Below, piece after piece: positions 9,622 to 20,088 of a stretch of 43,276 bases of DNA; within the stretch, counting starts at the first letter, position 1; each line of letters begins with the position of its first letter. The notes beneath the pieces were generated by a model, which saw only the letters and a program-made list of their open reading frames with translations, had not been told where the DNA came from and did not search any database. Origin of the DNA: Cyanobacteria bacterium QS_8_64_29 (GTDB taxonomy: Bacteria > Cyanobacteriota > Cyanobacteriia > Cyanobacteriales > Rubidibacteraceae); assembly GCA_003022125.1 (NCBI GenBank), contig PXQH01000050.1, positions 1-43,276 on the forward strand, given 5' to 3'. A program made the position numbers and the translations under genes.

Positions 9622-9798
9622 TTAGCAGCCGCACAGCAGCTCGCCGCCTAGCAGCAAAAACGGTAGCCCAAAGAAGAGACCAATGCCCGGTACGGCCAAC
9701 GCAATTGCCCCGCCTAGTAAGATAGACAGGATGCCGACAGGGATGCGAACGGGCGCGTTGATGATGCGAACGATCTTGCGCTTGCCCATCGCGTCCAT
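9622..9798 (-). CDS. Small hydrophobic membrane protein (58 aa)
   Basis: The ATG at 9798 is preceded by an excellent AGGAGG six bases upstream, and the frame runs 58 codons to TAA. After a short basic N-terminus (MDAMGKRKIVRIINAPVRIP) the chain is almost entirely hydrophobic and Gly/Leu-rich, enough for two short or one long membrane segment, and ends ELLCGC. A Gly-Pro-Gly-like turn (VPGIGLFFGLPF) separates the two hydrophobic halves. I do not recognise the family. The composition recalls small PGPGW-like membrane proteins. The strong ribosome-binding site and clean hydrophobicity argue that it is real. Confidence 0.65.
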   Translation of the reverse strand: MDAMGKRKIVRIINAPVRIPVGILSILLGGAIALAVPGIGLFFGLPFLLLGGELLCGC

Positions 9799-9898
9799 AA
9801 GGAACCTCCTCTGACAGAATTGCCAGTTACTCAGCCTAGCAGGCTCGTTTCGGCGGTCGCCGCCGCACGCTGACTGCCGACCGGCTCGTGCTCCTGAC

Positions 9899-11032
9899 GT
9901 GCCGCATTCAGTACCATCAGTCGTGGTCTCGGACGCATCCTGGGTTGGCGAGGGACAGGCCCAGTTTCAAATTGGCAATGCCTTCTACCGCACGCACAGC
10001 ATTGTCGCGCGCGATTTGGCCGTTTTGGTTGGCGCTCTCCACAAGGCCGATACCGGATCGCTGCGCGTGCTGGATGCCATGGCCGGCTGTGGCGTGCGCT
10101 GCCTGCGCTACTACCTAGAGAGCGGCGCCGATGCGCTTTGGGCCAACGATGCCGATCCCGATGTGGCGCCAACGCTGCGCCAAAACCTAGCCCGCACCAT
10201 TGCAAGCGAGCGATGGCGAACGAGTTACGAGCAGGCCAACCGCGTCTTTTTTGAGTGCCACAACCGCAAGGACTACTACGACCTGGTCGATGTCGACAAT
10301 TTTGGCTCGCCTGATCGCCACATCAACACTCTGCTGTGGGCCGTGCGAATTGGGGGCTACGCTTACCTCACCAGCACCGACGGCCGCTCGGCAACCGGCC
10401 GCATCCCCGATAAGAGCCTGAGCGTCTTTGGCGCCTACGCCCGCGCCCACCCGGCCGCCCACGAGCAAGGCCTGCGGTTGATGCTGGGGAGCCTGCAGCA
10501 GCAGTCTTCGCGGCAAAATCTGGGCATTGTCCCCGTCTTTTCGCTGTTTACGCGCGAGACCTACCGCACCATGGTGCGCCTGGTCACCGAGCGCGATTTG
10601 AGCGGGCGCAACTTTGCTTTTTTGGGCTACTGCCACCAGTGCGGCAACTACCGCACGGTGGGCTGGCGCGAGTTGGGCCAGGCGAGCTGCTCGCACGACG
10701 GGGCGGCCCTAGCGGTCAGCGGCCCCATGTGGTTGGGGGCGCTGCACGAGCGCTCCTTTGTAGCCCGCATGCGCGAGCTGGCTTATGCCTGGAGCTGGCG
10801 CAAGCGCGCCCGCTTGCTAGCCACCATGGCCCGCGAGGCGACCATGCCCCCCTACTTCCACAGCTTTCAGGAAATCGGGCGGCGCGGGAACTTGAGCTTG
10901 CCCAAGCGCGATGCGCTGCTTCGGCAGTTGCAGGCCCGCGGTTACCGCGCCAGCGAGACCCACCTCAACGCCCAAGCGATCAAAACGGATGCCGATATGG
11001 CGACCTGCATCGCCATCGCGCGGCAAGGCTAG
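9899..11032 (+). CDS. trm1: tRNA (guanine-26 N2)-dimethyltransferase Trm1
   Basis: Trm1 uses SAM to make m2G/m2,2G at position 26 of tRNA (in Aquifex also position 27). It is universal in Archaea and Eukarya but scattered in Bacteria, including cyanobacteria. The 377-residue product shows the N-terminal [20 protein letters not shown] segment, SAM motif I ([15 protein letters not shown]), an acidic motif II (ANDADP), a catalytic-type DVDNFGSP and a Cys-rich patch ([11 protein letters not shown] ... SCSHDG) matching the zinc-binding region. It starts at GTG 9899; no better ATG lies in frame nearby. Its 3' end overlaps the convergent proS gene by 4 bp. Confidence 0.88.
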   Translation: MPHSVPSVVVSDASWVGEGQAQFQIGNAFYRTHSIVARDLAVLVGALHKADTGSLRVLDAMAGCGVRCLRYYLESGADALWANDADPDVAPTLRQNLARTIASERWRTSYEQANRVFFECHNRKDYYDLVDVDNFGSPDRHINTLLWAVRIGGYAYLTSTDGRSATGRIPDKSLSVFGAYARAHPAAHEQGLRLMLGSLQQQSSRQNLGIVPVFSLFTRETYRTMVRLVTERDLSGRNFAFLGYCHQCGNYRTVGWRELGQASCSHDGAALAVSGPMWLGALHERSFVARMRELAYAWSWRKRARLLATMAREATMPPYFHSFQEIGRRGNLSLPKRDALLRQLQARGYRASETHLNAQAIKTDADMATCIAIARQG

Positions 11033-12840
11033 GCCGCCTGACGGGCCGCCTCGATCCACTGCTTGAGCGTCACGGCGGCGGCATCGAACGGGATTTGGTG
11101 CGCTTGGTGGGTGGCGCGCTTGATGGCCTCCACGTTGCCGTTTTGCAGCGATCGCCCGGTCACTAGCCGGTAGGGGATGCCCACCAGGTCGGCGTCTTTA
11201 AACTTGACGCCGGCGCGCTCGTCGCGATCGTCGAGCACGGTTTCGATGCCGGCCTGACGGCACTGCTGGTAGAGCTGCTCGGCCGCCTCCCGCTGCTGCG
11301 AATCCGAGACGTTGGGCACGGTAATGATGGCCTCGTAGGGCGCGATCGCTACCGGCCAAACGAGGCCCTCTGCATCGTAGAACTGCTCCACGGCGGCCTG
11401 GGCCAAGCGCGAAATGCCGATGCCGTAGCAACCCATGTACAGCGGGCATTCCTCCCCTTGTGCGCTGGTGTAAGTGGCGCCCAAGGCTTGCGAGTACTTG
11501 GTGCCCAGCTGGAAAATGTGGCCCACCTCAATGCCGCTGGCGCGCTGCAACGTCTGGTTGGGATCGTGAGGGGCGCGATCGCCGGCCGCCGCCTGGCACA
11601 AATCCGCCACGTGCGCTGGCAGCGCGAAGCGGTCTCCCCAGTTGGCCCCCACAACGTGATAGCCCGTTTCATTGGCACCGGTACAAAAATGCTGCAGCTC
11701 GGTGGCCGTTTTGTCCGCCAGCCGCAGGAACTGCGGGGTTACGTTCTCGCTGGGATGGATGTAGCTGTCGCTGATATCGGGGGCAATGTAGCCCATGGGA
11801 AGCGGTTTTGAGGCCCACTTTTGCTGCGAGTCGGCATCCGGTACTGCCAGCGCTAGCAGCTGGTTGGCCCCGTACTGGGCGGCAAACCGGTTCAGTTCGT
11901 TCTGCAGCTTGGTCTCGTTGACATCGCGGTCGCCGCGCACGCTCACCAGCACCGGCACCATGCAGTTGTTGTCGTAGTAGGCCTCGTAGAGCACGTTTTT
12001 GACCACCACAGTGGGCGAGCACTGCAAGTAGTCGCATATGGCCGCGATCGTGGCCGTACCGGGGGTAGCCACTTTTTCAAACGCGCTAAAGGGTGAAGGG
12101 ACTGCCTCAGGCGGCAGCGAGACGGCTTTTTCGGCATTAGCCGCGTACTGACCGTCTTCGGTATAGAGGACCTCATCTTCGCCCGCATCGGCCAGTACCA
12201 TAAACTCCTGCGAGTCAAACCCGCCAATGGCGCCGGTATCGGCCTCGACAGCGCTAAAGCGCAAGTGGCAGCGGCGCAGCATGTTGGCATAGGCCTGCGC
12301 CATGGCCTCGTAGGTCTGCTTGAGGCTATCGAGGTCGGCATTGAACGAGTACGCATCCTTCATGACAAACTCGCGCCCCCGCAGCAGGCCAAAGCGCGGG
12401 CGGATCTCGTCGCGAAACTTGGTCTGGATCTGGTAGAGATTTTGCGGGAGCTGGCGGTAGGAGCGGATCGTCTCCCGCGCGATGGCCGTTATGACCTCTT
12501 CGTGGGTGGGGCCCAATCCCAACTCGCGCTCCTGCCGGTCGATGAGGGTAAACATGATCCCCTCGGCCTGGGTATAGGTCTCCCACCGCCCCGACTCTCG
12601 CCAAATATCGGCCGGTTGCAGCTGCGGCAGCAGGCATTCTTGCGCGCCGGCTGCATCCATTTCCTCGCGCACGATCACCGAGATTTTTTGGATCGTGCGC
12701 CACATCATGGGCAAATAGGCATAGATACCGCTGCCAATGCGGCGGATCAACCCGGCCCGCAGCAGTAGCTTGTGACTGGGGGCCTCGGCTTCGGCGGGAT
12801 CTTCGCGCAGCGTCTCGAACAGCGCTTGCGAAAGTCGCAT
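11029..12840 (-). CDS. proS: Prolyl-tRNA synthetase, bacterial type
   Basis: ProRS charges tRNA-Pro. The 603-residue product has class II motif 1 ([13 protein letters not shown]), motif 2 ([25 protein letters not shown]) and motif 3 ([14 protein letters not shown]). Between motifs 2 and 3 it has the YbaK-like editing (INS) domain, with the [13 protein letters not shown]-type segment, and ends in an anticodon-binding domain. This makes it the long bacterial form that edits Ala-tRNA-Pro in cis. The ATG at 12840 gives the standard [19 protein letters not shown] start. It is divergent from the THUMP methyltransferase gene, 62 bp apart. Confidence 0.97.
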   Translation of the reverse strand: MRLSQALFETLREDPAEAEAPSHKLLLRAGLIRRIGSGIYAYLPMMWRTIQKISVIVREEMDAAGAQECLLPQLQPADIWRESGRWETYTQAEGIMFTLIDRQERELGLGPTHEEVITAIARETIRSYRQLPQNLYQIQTKFRDEIRPRFGLLRGREFVMKDAYSFNADLDSLKQTYEAMAQAYANMLRRCHLRFSAVEADTGAIGGFDSQEFMVLADAGEDEVLYTEDGQYAANAEKAVSLPPEAVPSPFSAFEKVATPGTATIAAICDYLQCSPTVVVKNVLYEAYYDNNCMVPVLVSVRGDRDVNETKLQNELNRFAAQYGANQLLALAVPDADSQQKWASKPLPMGYIAPDISDSYIHPSENVTPQFLRLADKTATELQHFCTGANETGYHVVGANWGDRFALPAHVADLCQAAAGDRAPHDPNQTLQRASGIEVGHIFQLGTKYSQALGATYTSAQGEECPLYMGCYGIGISRLAQAAVEQFYDAEGLVWPVAIAPYEAIITVPNVSDSQQREAAEQLYQQCRQAGIETVLDDRDERAGVKFKDADLVGIPYRLVTGRSLQNGNVEAIKRATHQAHQIPFDAAAVTLKQWIEAARQAA

Positions 12841-12902
12841 GGCCGCTCCTCATCCAGACCGCGGGATTGCCATTTCAGTTTAGGATATCGGCTGCTGGCC
12901 CC

Positions 12903-14027
12903 ATGAACCGCTACTTTGCCACGACAGCCCCTCATCTGGAACCCGTCGCTGCCGGCGAGCTAGCGCAACTGGGCGCGAGCGAGGTTGTCCCCGATGCAGC
13001 GGGCGTGCATTTTGGCGGCGATCGCGCCTTGCTCTACCGCGTCCATCTGTGGGCGCGCACGATCTTTCGGGTGCTGGTGCCGCTGAGCGATTTCCGCTGT
13101 GCAGATGCCGTCCAGCTCTACCGTGGCGTCCGCCAGATTGCGTGGCACCACTACCTATCCCCCCAGCAAACGCTGGCCGTGCGCTGCACGGGGGGCAACC
13201 GCAACCTCAATCACAGCCACTTCACGGCACTGCAGGTCAAAAACGCGATCGTGGACCAGCAGCGCGAGCAGTGCGGGCGCCGCTCCTCGGTAGATCCCCA
13301 CACCCCCGACCGCGCGCTCAATCTCCACATCCGCGGCAACGCCTGCACCCTGAGCCTGGATGGCACCGGCGGCAGCCTGCACCGGCGCGGCTACCGCACC
13401 GCCGCTGGTGAAGCGCCGCTCAAGGAACCCCTAGCCGCCGCCTTGCTGGCGTTGGCCGGTTGGGAAGCGGACTCGCCGTTTTTGGACCCGCTCTGCGGGG
13501 CCGGGACGCTGCCCATTGAAGCCGGCCTCAAAGCCACCGACGCAGCGCCCGGCTTGTTGCGCGAGGGCTTTGCGTTCCAGCGCTGGCCCGAGTTTGACGC
13601 TACCCTCTGGGCGCAGCTCTGCACCCAAGCGCGGCGTTCGCGCTTGCCGGCGCCGCGCGTTCCCATCTTCGGCAGCGATCGCGACGCCCAGGCGATCGCC
13701 AACGCCCGCACCAATGCGGCTAACAGCGGGCTGACAAATGCCATCACCCTCAGCCAAACCGCGTTGGCCGAACTGTCCCCGCCGACCAGCGAGGGCACGA
13801 TTGTCTGCAACCCCCCCTACGGCAAGCGCCTCGGCCGCAGCAAGCAGCTGGGGGCGCTCTACAAGCAACTGGGCGATACGCTCAAGCAGCGCTTTAAGGG
13901 GTGGCGCGCCTGCATCCTGGCAGCCAATGCCGCCCCAACCAACCAGATAGGCTTGCGCCCCTGGCGCCGCATCCCGCTCTACAACGGCTCGCTTGCCTGC
14001 ACGCTGCTGGCCTACGAGCTGTATTGA
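12903..14027 (+). CDS. THUMP-domain rRNA/tRNA N2-guanine methyltransferase
   Basis: The 374-residue SAM-dependent RNA methyltransferase resembles the N-terminal (RlmL) half of E. coli YcbY, which makes m2G2445 in 23S rRNA. Visible are an N-terminal ferredoxin-like/THUMP region (MNRYFATTAPHLEPVAAGEL; HYLSPQQTLAV), a SAM motif FLDPLCGAGTLPIEAGL (about residues 197-213), a GSDRDAQAI acidic motif and the catalytic NPPYGKRLG. It lacks the second RlmK half, as in most non-enteric homologues. The ATG at 12903 is used because conserved sequence starts there; the frame remains open 12 codons further upstream. Ribosomal RNA as substrate is inferred from the family. Confidence 0.88.
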   Translation: MNRYFATTAPHLEPVAAGELAQLGASEVVPDAAGVHFGGDRALLYRVHLWARTIFRVLVPLSDFRCADAVQLYRGVRQIAWHHYLSPQQTLAVRCTGGNRNLNHSHFTALQVKNAIVDQQREQCGRRSSVDPHTPDRALNLHIRGNACTLSLDGTGGSLHRRGYRTAAGEAPLKEPLAAALLALAGWEADSPFLDPLCGAGTLPIEAGLKATDAAPGLLREGFAFQRWPEFDATLWAQLCTQARRSRLPAPRVPIFGSDRDAQAIANARTNAANSGLTNAITLSQTALAELSPPTSEGTIVCNPPYGKRLGRSKQLGALYKQLGDTLKQRFKGWRACILAANAAPTNQIGLRPWRRIPLYNGSLACTLLAYELY

Positions 14028-14142
14028 GGGCTTCGAGAACCATCTGCCCCAAAGCAAAATTGCTAAGGCAGAAATAGGCTGCAGTCTGCTGGTGCCTGCA
14101 ACGGTACCGGGTTGGACTGTTTCGTTTGGAGCCGGACTGGAG

Positions 14143-14241
14143 ATGTTTGCAGGAGTCGCCACGCTGGTTGCCACCGTTGGAGCGCTCAGTACTGGTGCAC
14201 TGGCAATTGCCTATAGAGCCGCAGGTCGTGCTTGGCAGTGA
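14143..14241 (+). CDS. Possible 32-aa single-pass membrane peptide
   Basis: In the 226-bp gap between convergent genes, an ATG with GGACTGGAG just upstream opens 32 codons. The chain has one hydrophobic helix (GVATLVATVGALSTGALAIAY) and a basic end (RAAGRAW). It does not match the photosystem or cytochrome b6f small subunits I can recall. It could be chance in GC-rich DNA. Confidence 0.22.
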   Translation: MFAGVATLVATVGALSTGALAIAYRAAGRAWQ

Positions 14242-14253
14242 GCGGTCGGCCGT

Positions 14254-14640
14254 TTAGCTCTCGCGCTCGCCGCTGCCATCTAGGCTGAGCGGTCCCGAAC
14301 CGGTTGCCGTCAGCAGTAGCAGGCCGCCCAGAAGCGAGAGGTTTTTGAAAAACTGGGTCCACTCGCCGGCGGTGGTATGAAAGATCAGCGTGGTTGGGAT
14401 CAAAAACAGGATCAGCGCGACGGCACCCCAGCGCGCTCCCACGCCCAAAATCACCGAAAGGCCGCCCAGAATCTCCAGCGCAATCGAAACGGCCAGCGCT
14501 ACGGGCGGAACGGGCACGCCCATCTCGGCAATTTGCTGCTGGGTGGCCCCAAACGCCAGGATTTTATTAATGCCGGAGCGCAGGAAAATAACGGCTAGAA
14601 AAGTTCGGGCAACGAGCGGCAGGTATTTGGGTCCGCGCAT
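14254..14640 (-). CDS. DoxX-family membrane protein
   Basis: The 128-residue product has four predicted membrane helices and the DoxX/DUF417-type pattern: an N-terminal LVARTFLAVIFLRSGINKI helix, a second helix with LEILGGLSVILGVGARW, then PTTLIFHTT and a final LLGGLLLL segment. Family members are linked to quinone or thiosulfate oxidoreductases or oxidative-stress complexes, but function is rarely known. The start MRGPKYLPL has GAGGAGCC just upstream. It is followed at a distance by the small ORF region, and folB lies upstream on the same strand with 64 bp between. Confidence 0.85.
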   Translation of the reverse strand: MRGPKYLPLVARTFLAVIFLRSGINKILAFGATQQQIAEMGVPVPPVALAVSIALEILGGLSVILGVGARWGAVALILFLIPTTLIFHTTAGEWTQFFKNLSLLGGLLLLTATGSGPLSLDGSGERES

Positions 14641-14704
14641 GTCGGCTCCTCACAAAAAACGGCACTGCCGGTATTATTGCTTTCTTTGAGCCGTACGCCA
14701 TCCC

Positions 14705-15079
14705 CTAAGCGGCAGGCAGCGCTGAGCGCGCGCGCGTGATATCGATAGCAATCTGGCCGTCAAAGTCGGCAATTGGCGGTGCCGGCTTGGCCAAGCCCAC
14801 CTGCACTTGCTCGACCGGTTGCGATCGCAGGATGGTATCGGCAATTTCGGCAGCCAGCCGCTCCACCAGCAGGAACTGGCGCGTCCGGACGATCTGCTGC
14901 ACGGCGGCAATGGTCTGGCGGTAGTCGAGCGTGCGCTCGATGTCGTCGCTCGCTGCTGCCGGGGCCAAATCCAGCCACAGGGTCAGGTCGGTCTCAAACC
15001 ACTGGCCCAGGCGCCGCTCTTCGGCCAAAAACCCCGTATAGCCGTAAGCGCGGATGCCCGTGACCCGGATCGCATCCAT
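14705..15079 (-). CDS. folB: Dihydroneopterin aldolase
   Basis: FolB cleaves 7,8-dihydroneopterin to 6-hydroxymethyl-dihydropterin in folate synthesis. The 124-residue product has the hallmark GYTGFLAEERRLGQWFETDLTL N-terminus, the TLDYRQ segment and FLLVERLAAEIAD with the conserved Glu and Leu that bind the pterin ring, then the VGLAKPAPPI motif. The length is normal. It lies 14 bp downstream of proA on the same strand, so the two are probably cotranscribed though metabolically unrelated. Confidence 0.94.
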   Translation of the reverse strand: MDAIRVTGIRAYGYTGFLAEERRLGQWFETDLTLWLDLAPAAASDDIERTLDYRQTIAAVQQIVRTRQFLLVERLAAEIADTILRSQPVEQVQVGLAKPAPPIADFDGQIAIDITRARSALPAA

Positions 15080-15093
15080 GGCAGCCAGCTGGC

Positions 15094-16401
15094 CTAGGCC
15101 AAATCGCGGTGGGTAAAGGGCCGGGCGTTTTCGCCGGTGTAGGGGGCCGTTCGGTGACCGCCGCCGCGCAGGCGGTACTGGTAGGTCACCAGTCCTTCTA
15201 GCTCCACCGGGCCGCGCGGCGGCATTTTTTGCGTGCTGATGCCCACCTCGGCCCCAAGGCCGTAGCGAAAGCCGTCCGAGAAGCGCGTGGAGCAGTTGTG
15301 GAAGGCATTGGCCGAGTCAATTTGGGCCAGGAAGGTCTCAGCAGCAGCACTGTCTTGCGTCGCGATCGCATCGGTGTGGTGGGAACCGTAAGCGTTAACG
15401 TGCGCGATCGCCGCCTCGAGCGAATCGACGACCCGAACGGCCAGGGTGAGATCGCCGTACTCGGTCACCCAGTCCTGCTCGCTGGCAGCTGTCACTTGGA
15501 GAAATTCTTGCGTGCGCTCGTCGCCGCGCAGCTGCACTTCTTCCGCCTGCAACGCCGCTGCCACCTGCGGCAAGTAAGTACCGGCAATGGCCTGGTGCAC
15601 CAGCAGGGTCTCCAGCGCATTGCAGGCAGCCGGGTACTGCGTCTTGGCATCCACTGCCAGCTGCACGGCCTGTTCTAGATCGGCCGCCTCGTCCGCATAG
15701 AGGTGGCAGATGCCATCGGCATGGCCTAGCACGGGGATATTGGTGTTGCGCTGGATGTCTCGGACCAGGGCGCTGGAGCCGCGCGGTACGATTAGGTCAA
15801 TTTCGCCTTCCAGCGCCAGCAAAGCCTGGGTTTGCTCGCGCGTTGTTAGCAACCGCAAGGCCTCCGGATCGGCGGCCGTCTGGGCCAGTGCCCCGTGAAT
15901 GGCTTCAATCAGGGCCTGGCAAGTGCGCGTTGCCTCCTTGCCGCCTTTGAGGATGGCACCGTTGCCCGATTTGAGTGCCAGGCTGGCGATCTGCACCAGC
16001 GCATCGGGTCGGGCCTCAAAAATGACCCCAATCGTGCCTAGCGGGCGAGTGACGCGCTGGAGCACTAGCCCCCGATCCAACTCGCGATGGATTTGGGTTA
16101 CCCCCAGCGGATCGGGGAGACGAGCGACGTCGCGCACCCCCGCGATCGCCGCTTGCAGTTTGGTCTCGCCTAGCTTGAGGCGTGCTACCAGCGCCGGCGA
16201 GAGCCCCTCTGCCTCGGCAGCCTCGCAGTCGGCCTGGTTGGCCGCCACGATGGTCGGTGCGGCTGCTTCTAAGCCTTGCGCCATGGCCTCGAGGGCCCGG
16301 TTGCGCTCGGCCGCCGGCAGCTCCCCCAATTGGCGGGCTGCCCCGCGCGTTTGGCGGGCGGCCTCAACAAGCGATGCAGGGGCGGTTTGCGAGGCAACCA
16401 T
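15094..16401 (-). CDS. proA: Glutamate-5-semialdehyde dehydrogenase (gamma-glutamyl phosphate reductase)
   Basis: ProA reduces gamma-glutamyl phosphate with NADPH in proline synthesis. The 435-residue aldehyde-dehydrogenase-fold product shows [17 protein letters not shown], the GGKEATRT nucleotide-binding region, [22 protein letters not shown], the catalytic-Cys region [42 protein letters not shown] and [19 protein letters not shown]. It is full length. The start MVASQTAP is an ATG at 16401. The gene is followed by folB after 14 bp. proB is not in the window. Confidence 0.97.
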   Translation of the reverse strand: MVASQTAPASLVEAARQTRGAARQLGELPAAERNRALEAMAQGLEAAAPTIVAANQADCEAAEAEGLSPALVARLKLGETKLQAAIAGVRDVARLPDPLGVTQIHRELDRGLVLQRVTRPLGTIGVIFEARPDALVQIASLALKSGNGAILKGGKEATRTCQALIEAIHGALAQTAADPEALRLLTTREQTQALLALEGEIDLIVPRGSSALVRDIQRNTNIPVLGHADGICHLYADEAADLEQAVQLAVDAKTQYPAACNALETLLVHQAIAGTYLPQVAAALQAEEVQLRGDERTQEFLQVTAASEQDWVTEYGDLTLAVRVVDSLEAAIAHVNAYGSHHTDAIATQDSAAAETFLAQIDSANAFHNCSTRFSDGFRYGLGAEVGISTQKMPPRGPVELEGLVTYQYRLRGGGHRTAPYTGENARPFTHRDLA

Positions 16402-16460
16402 AAGCTGGCATTAGCAGCTAGCACGCAAGCAGTCTAACAAAATGGCGGCCTGGAGCCGCT

Positions 16461-18083
16461 CTAAGCCTCCAGCGGCACTTGCGCGCCCAGCGGCGCCGTG
16501 CGCGAGAGCCGCAGCTCGGGCTGGTCTTGCTGCAGCTGCTCCAGGTTCCACTGATTTTTAAACAGCAGCACGGGCCTATCCCAGTTATCTCGCACTAGGA
16601 GCGTGTTGAACAGGCGGCCCGCGCTCTCCAGCGCTGCCCAACCGTCCGAGACCCAGCGGGCCACCGTGTAGGGCAGGTACTCCAGCTGCGTCTCGACGCC
16701 GTACTCGTGCTTCATCCGATAGATCGCCACCTCAAACTGCAACTGGCCCACCGCTGCCAGGATGGGATCGCGCTTGGACTCATCGCTCGAGTACATGATT
16801 TGGATGGCGCCTTCCTCGCGCAGCTCCTGCAGCCCCTTGCGAAACTGCTTGAACTTGGATGGGTTGGGGTTGCGCAGGTAGGCAAACAACTCGGGCGAAA
16901 AGCACGGAATCCCCTCGTACTCTAGGCGCTGGCCGGTATAGACTGTATCGCCGATGGCGAAAGCGCCCGGGTTGTTGAGGCCAATGACATCGCCGGGATA
17001 GGCCACATCAACCGCGTTGCGATCCTGGGCGAACAGCTTCTGCGGGCGCGAGAGGCGCACGGTTTTGCCCGTCCGGGCGTGCTTGACGGCCATGTCGCGC
17101 TCGAATTTGCCCGTACAGACGCGCACGAACGCCATCCGATCCCGGTGCTTGGGGTCCATGTTGGCCTGGAGCTTGAAGACAAAGCCGCTGAACTCGGGGT
17201 AGGTAGGCGCCATTGTGCCAGCCGAGGAGCGGTGCGCTTCGGGCGGGCGGGCGCAGTCCAGAAAGGCATCCAAAAACAGCTCCACCCCAAAGTTGGTCAT
17301 GGCGCTGCCGAAAAACAGCGGCGTCATCTCGCCCGCATGGACCTGGTCGCGGTCGAAGCGGGCGCCCATTTCGTCCAAGATCTCGAGCTCGTCTTTGAGC
17401 TGGTGGTAGAGCTCGGGCTCCAGGTGGTCCTCAATGGCGGGATCGCCCAGCGCGATGGTTTTGGTGGCGGCTCTCTGAGCCCCGTGCGCCTCGCGCTGGA
17501 ACAAGTGGATGGTTTGGGTGGCGCGATCGAACACGCCGCGGAAGTGATCGCCGGTCCCGATGGGCCAGTTCATGGGATAGACCTGCAACCCTAGCTCGCG
17601 CTCGATCTCGTCGATGAGCTCCAGCGGCTCCCGGCTGGGGCGATCTAGCTTGTTGGCAAAGGTAAAGATAGGCAGCGATCGCAGGCGGCAGACCTCAAAG
17701 AGCTTGCGCGTCTGCGGCTCCAGCCCCTTGGCCGCATCGATCAGCATGACGGCATTATCGGCCGCGGCCAGGGTGCGGTAGGTATCCTCGCTGAAGTCTT
17801 GGTGGCCGGGGGTATCGAGCAGGTTGATCTGGTGCTGGCAGTAGGCAAATTGCAGCACCGTCGAGGTCACCGAAATGCCGCGCTGCTGCTCCAGCACCAT
17901 CCAATCCGAGGTGACCTTGCGCTGCGCCCGCCGCGACTTGACGGCGCCAGCCTGATGGATGGCCCCGCCATAGAGCAGCAGTTTCTCCGTCAGCGTCGTT
18001 TTGCCCGCGTCCGGATGGGAGATGATGGCAAAGTTGCGCCGGCGGGCAACGGCGTCTTGCAATTCGGCCTGCGAATCGAACAT
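16461..18083 (-). CDS. prfC: Peptide chain release factor 3
   Basis: RF3 is a translational GTPase that recycles RF1/RF2 from the ribosome after termination. The 540-residue product has G1 ([12 protein letters not shown]), the switch [20 protein letters not shown]3 ([16 protein letters not shown]), G4 ([10 protein letters not shown]), then domain II/III sequence with [24 protein letters not shown] and [19 protein letters not shown], diagnostic for RF3 over EF-G. The length matches the family. The gene stands alone, with 59 bp separating it from proA downstream. Confidence 0.97.
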   Translation of the reverse strand: MFDSQAELQDAVARRRNFAIISHPDAGKTTLTEKLLLYGGAIHQAGAVKSRRAQRKVTSDWMVLEQQRGISVTSTVLQFAYCQHQINLLDTPGHQDFSEDTYRTLAAADNAVMLIDAAKGLEPQTRKLFEVCRLRSLPIFTFANKLDRPSREPLELIDEIERELGLQVYPMNWPIGTGDHFRGVFDRATQTIHLFQREAHGAQRAATKTIALGDPAIEDHLEPELYHQLKDELEILDEMGARFDRDQVHAGEMTPLFFGSAMTNFGVELFLDAFLDCARPPEAHRSSAGTMAPTYPEFSGFVFKLQANMDPKHRDRMAFVRVCTGKFERDMAVKHARTGKTVRLSRPQKLFAQDRNAVDVAYPGDVIGLNNPGAFAIGDTVYTGQRLEYEGIPCFSPELFAYLRNPNPSKFKQFRKGLQELREEGAIQIMYSSDESKRDPILAAVGQLQFEVAIYRMKHEYGVETQLEYLPYTVARWVSDGWAALESAGRLFNTLLVRDNWDRPVLLFKNQWNLEQLQQDQPELRLSRTAPLGAQVPLEA

Positions 18084-18153
18084 AGGGATGGCACTGCGCG
18101 CAACGGCTACGCGAGTACTGCTCTTAAATCCTATCCCAATGCCCGGCGCTGGC

Positions 18154-18510
18154 TCAGGAGTCCCGCGTTTCCTGGGCCAAGCGGCGGAAGTAATCCATAT
18201 CCTCGCTGTCAGGCCGGCGGCGCTCGGTACCGGCGCTTCCTGCCGCCGATGGCGTCTCGGTCGAAGCGGCCTCCGGGGTGGGAGCTTCGCTCTCGTCGCT
18301 GGCCTCGGCCATGCGCCGGCGCTCGCGCTCGGAGTTCATGCCCTGGGCCACTGACGGGTCCAGGTAGTACGTGCTGCGGGCGAGTCCCAGCGAGCGTCCG
18401 GCTGCTGCGAACGAGCGGCCCACCGCACCTGCCAGTCCGCGGGCCAACCGGCTTAGCAAACTGACCAGGCGGATCGCGCTATTGCGAAGGATTTGAATGG
18501 GGCGAAACAT
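18154..18510 (-). CDS. Conserved cyanobacterial hypothetical protein (118 aa)
   Basis: The N-terminus ([22 protein letters not shown]) is basic and amphipathic, possibly membrane-associating. A short motif [13 protein letters not shown] follows, then an acidic Ser/Pro/Ala/Thr/Glu-rich disordered region, and an end motif [15 protein letters not shown]. The amphipathic N-terminus plus an aromatic-Leu-Asp motif recalls a family of small cyanobacterial proteins of unknown function. I cannot assign a role. It is on the same strand as prfC, 70 bp upstream of it. Confidence 0.6.
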   Translation of the reverse strand: MFRPIQILRNSAIRLVSLLSRLARGLAGAVGRSFAAAGRSLGLARSTYYLDPSVAQGMNSERERRRMAEASDESEAPTPEAASTETPSAAGSAGTERRRPDSEDMDYFRRLAQETRDS

Positions 18511-18645
18511 GGGATTTAGGCCGCCTTGCTATGACTGCCACCGTTTTCACATTTTATCATCCGGGCGAGCCATGGAAGGGGCGGCTGGAGGGCAAGATGG
18601 CGATTGAGGCCAAACGCCAAAGCGCTCTCGGTAAGGTTAGCCCCC

Positions 18646-20001
18646 ATGTTCCAAACCACCCGCCGCCGCCTGGCGCTGTGGTACGCCGCCGTCACGGCCG
18701 TGCTGCTGCTGCTGTTTGCCACCGGCATCTACGCCTACGTTCGCAGCACGCTAATCGAGCGCGTCGATGACACCCTCCAACATGTGGTCGCCGTTGTGGA
18801 GCAATCGCTGGTCGTTCGATCCAGCGAGGCGCCCGATGCCCGCTACCGCATCGATGTGGCGGCGAGCTTCCGCGATGCCGCCGATCCCCTCGAGCCCGAT
18901 CGCATCGATCTGGAGTGGTTCGATCCGCAAGGGCAGCGGCGCTGGTCCACCCTCAGCCATCCCTCCACCATCCCGCTCCATCGCGATCGCCGCATCGAGA
19001 CCGTGCGCTTGCCTGTCGAGACCTCCGGTCGCTTGCTGCGGCAGGTGACCGCGCCCGTAAAAGCGGACGGCCAGCTGTTGGGCTATTTGCGCGCCAGCCA
19101 CCCCTGGGTTGAGGCTGTCAAACCCATCCGGCAGTTGGTAGTGGATCTGGTGGCAGGCGCGAGCGTCACGGTGCTGGCGGTTGGCGCCATTGGGTGGTGG
19201 CTGTCGGGGCTAGCCATCCAGCCCGTGCGCGATTCCTACCAACGCCTGAAGCAGTTCACGGCCGATGCCTCCCACGAACTGCGCAACCCCATCGCCACGA
19301 TCCAAACCAACATCCAAACGGCGCTGGCCTACACCGGCGCCGATTCCGAGCTGCAGCAGCAGCAGCTGCAAGTCGTCGAGCGGCTGACGCAGCGGCTGGG
19401 ACGATTGGTCGATGACCTGCTGTTTCTAGCCCGCTCCGACAGCGGCACGATCCAGACCCAAAACGACCCCGTCCCGCTCGATGCCCTGTTAATGGCGGTT
19501 ATTGAGGAACAACAAGCCGCGGCCGAGCGCAGCGGCGTGCAGCTACACTTTGAGCCCGTTGACCCCAATGGGTCGGAATCGGGCGAGACGTTTGCGCTCA
19601 ACGGCGACTGGGATCAGCTCGCCCGCTTGTTTACCAACCTCATTGGCAACGCCATCGAGCACGCTGCTGGGACCGATGGAACGGCCTCGGCAGCGCCCGC
19701 GGTTACGGTGACGCTCGAGCGCGCCGGGCGGCGGGCCGGCTCGCCGCTGCAAGTCGCGGTCAGCGACACGGGGCCGGGCATTCCGGCCGAGGAGCTGCCG
19801 CACCTGTTCGAGCGGTTCTACCGCCGGCGGAACGCGCCAACGCCGCAAACTGAAGCCTCGGCCGGTGCCGGGTTGGGCTTGGCCATTGCCCGGGCGATCG
19901 TCGCCAACCACGGCGGCCAGCTGTACGCCAACAGCCTTCCCCAGCAGGGCACGATGTTTACCGTCTCGCTGCCAGCAACCGCCCCTTCTGCTGCGAGCTG
20001 A
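18646..20001 (+). CDS. Membrane sensor histidine kinase
   Basis: A 451-residue transmembrane kinase. TM1 spans about residues 12-34, then a periplasmic sensor region of about 130 residues, and TM2 (about 165-187, VTVLAVGAIGWWLSGLAI). The H-box ASHELRNPIATIQTN has phospho-acceptor H210; then come the N-box (NLIGNAIEHA), G1 (DTGPGIP), F (FERFYRR) and G2 (GAGLGLAIARAI). The start MFQTTRRRLALWYAAVTA is at ATG 18646; a TTG 14 codons upstream is less likely. The N-terminal pattern matches the RppB/NrsS-like kinases that pair with RppA-type regulators. No response regulator is adjacent; an RppA-type regulator lies at 37237..37929. A functional pairing is inference. Confidence 0.92.
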   Translation: MFQTTRRRLALWYAAVTAVLLLLFATGIYAYVRSTLIERVDDTLQHVVAVVEQSLVVRSSEAPDARYRIDVAASFRDAADPLEPDRIDLEWFDPQGQRRWSTLSHPSTIPLHRDRRIETVRLPVETSGRLLRQVTAPVKADGQLLGYLRASHPWVEAVKPIRQLVVDLVAGASVTVLAVGAIGWWLSGLAIQPVRDSYQRLKQFTADASHELRNPIATIQTNIQTALAYTGADSELQQQQLQVVERLTQRLGRLVDDLLFLARSDSGTIQTQNDPVPLDALLMAVIEEQQAAAERSGVQLHFEPVDPNGSESGETFALNGDWDQLARLFTNLIGNAIEHAAGTDGTASAAPAVTVTLERAGRRAGSPLQVAVSDTGPGIPAEELPHLFERFYRRRNAPTPQTEASAGAGLGLAIARAIVANHGGQLYANSLPQQGTMFTVSLPATAPSAAS

Positions 20002-20088
20002 ACGCCCTAGATGCCCAGTCGATGCGATCGCGGCGCGGGCAGCCAGCCGCGTGCAATCAAGCTTGGAGCTGTTTCAAGGAGAAGAACC

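Noticed and set aside
18604-18645. Upstream TTG start for the histidine kinase
   Set aside because: It adds 14 residues unlike the family; ATG 18646 gives the usual MFQTTRRRLALWY beginning.
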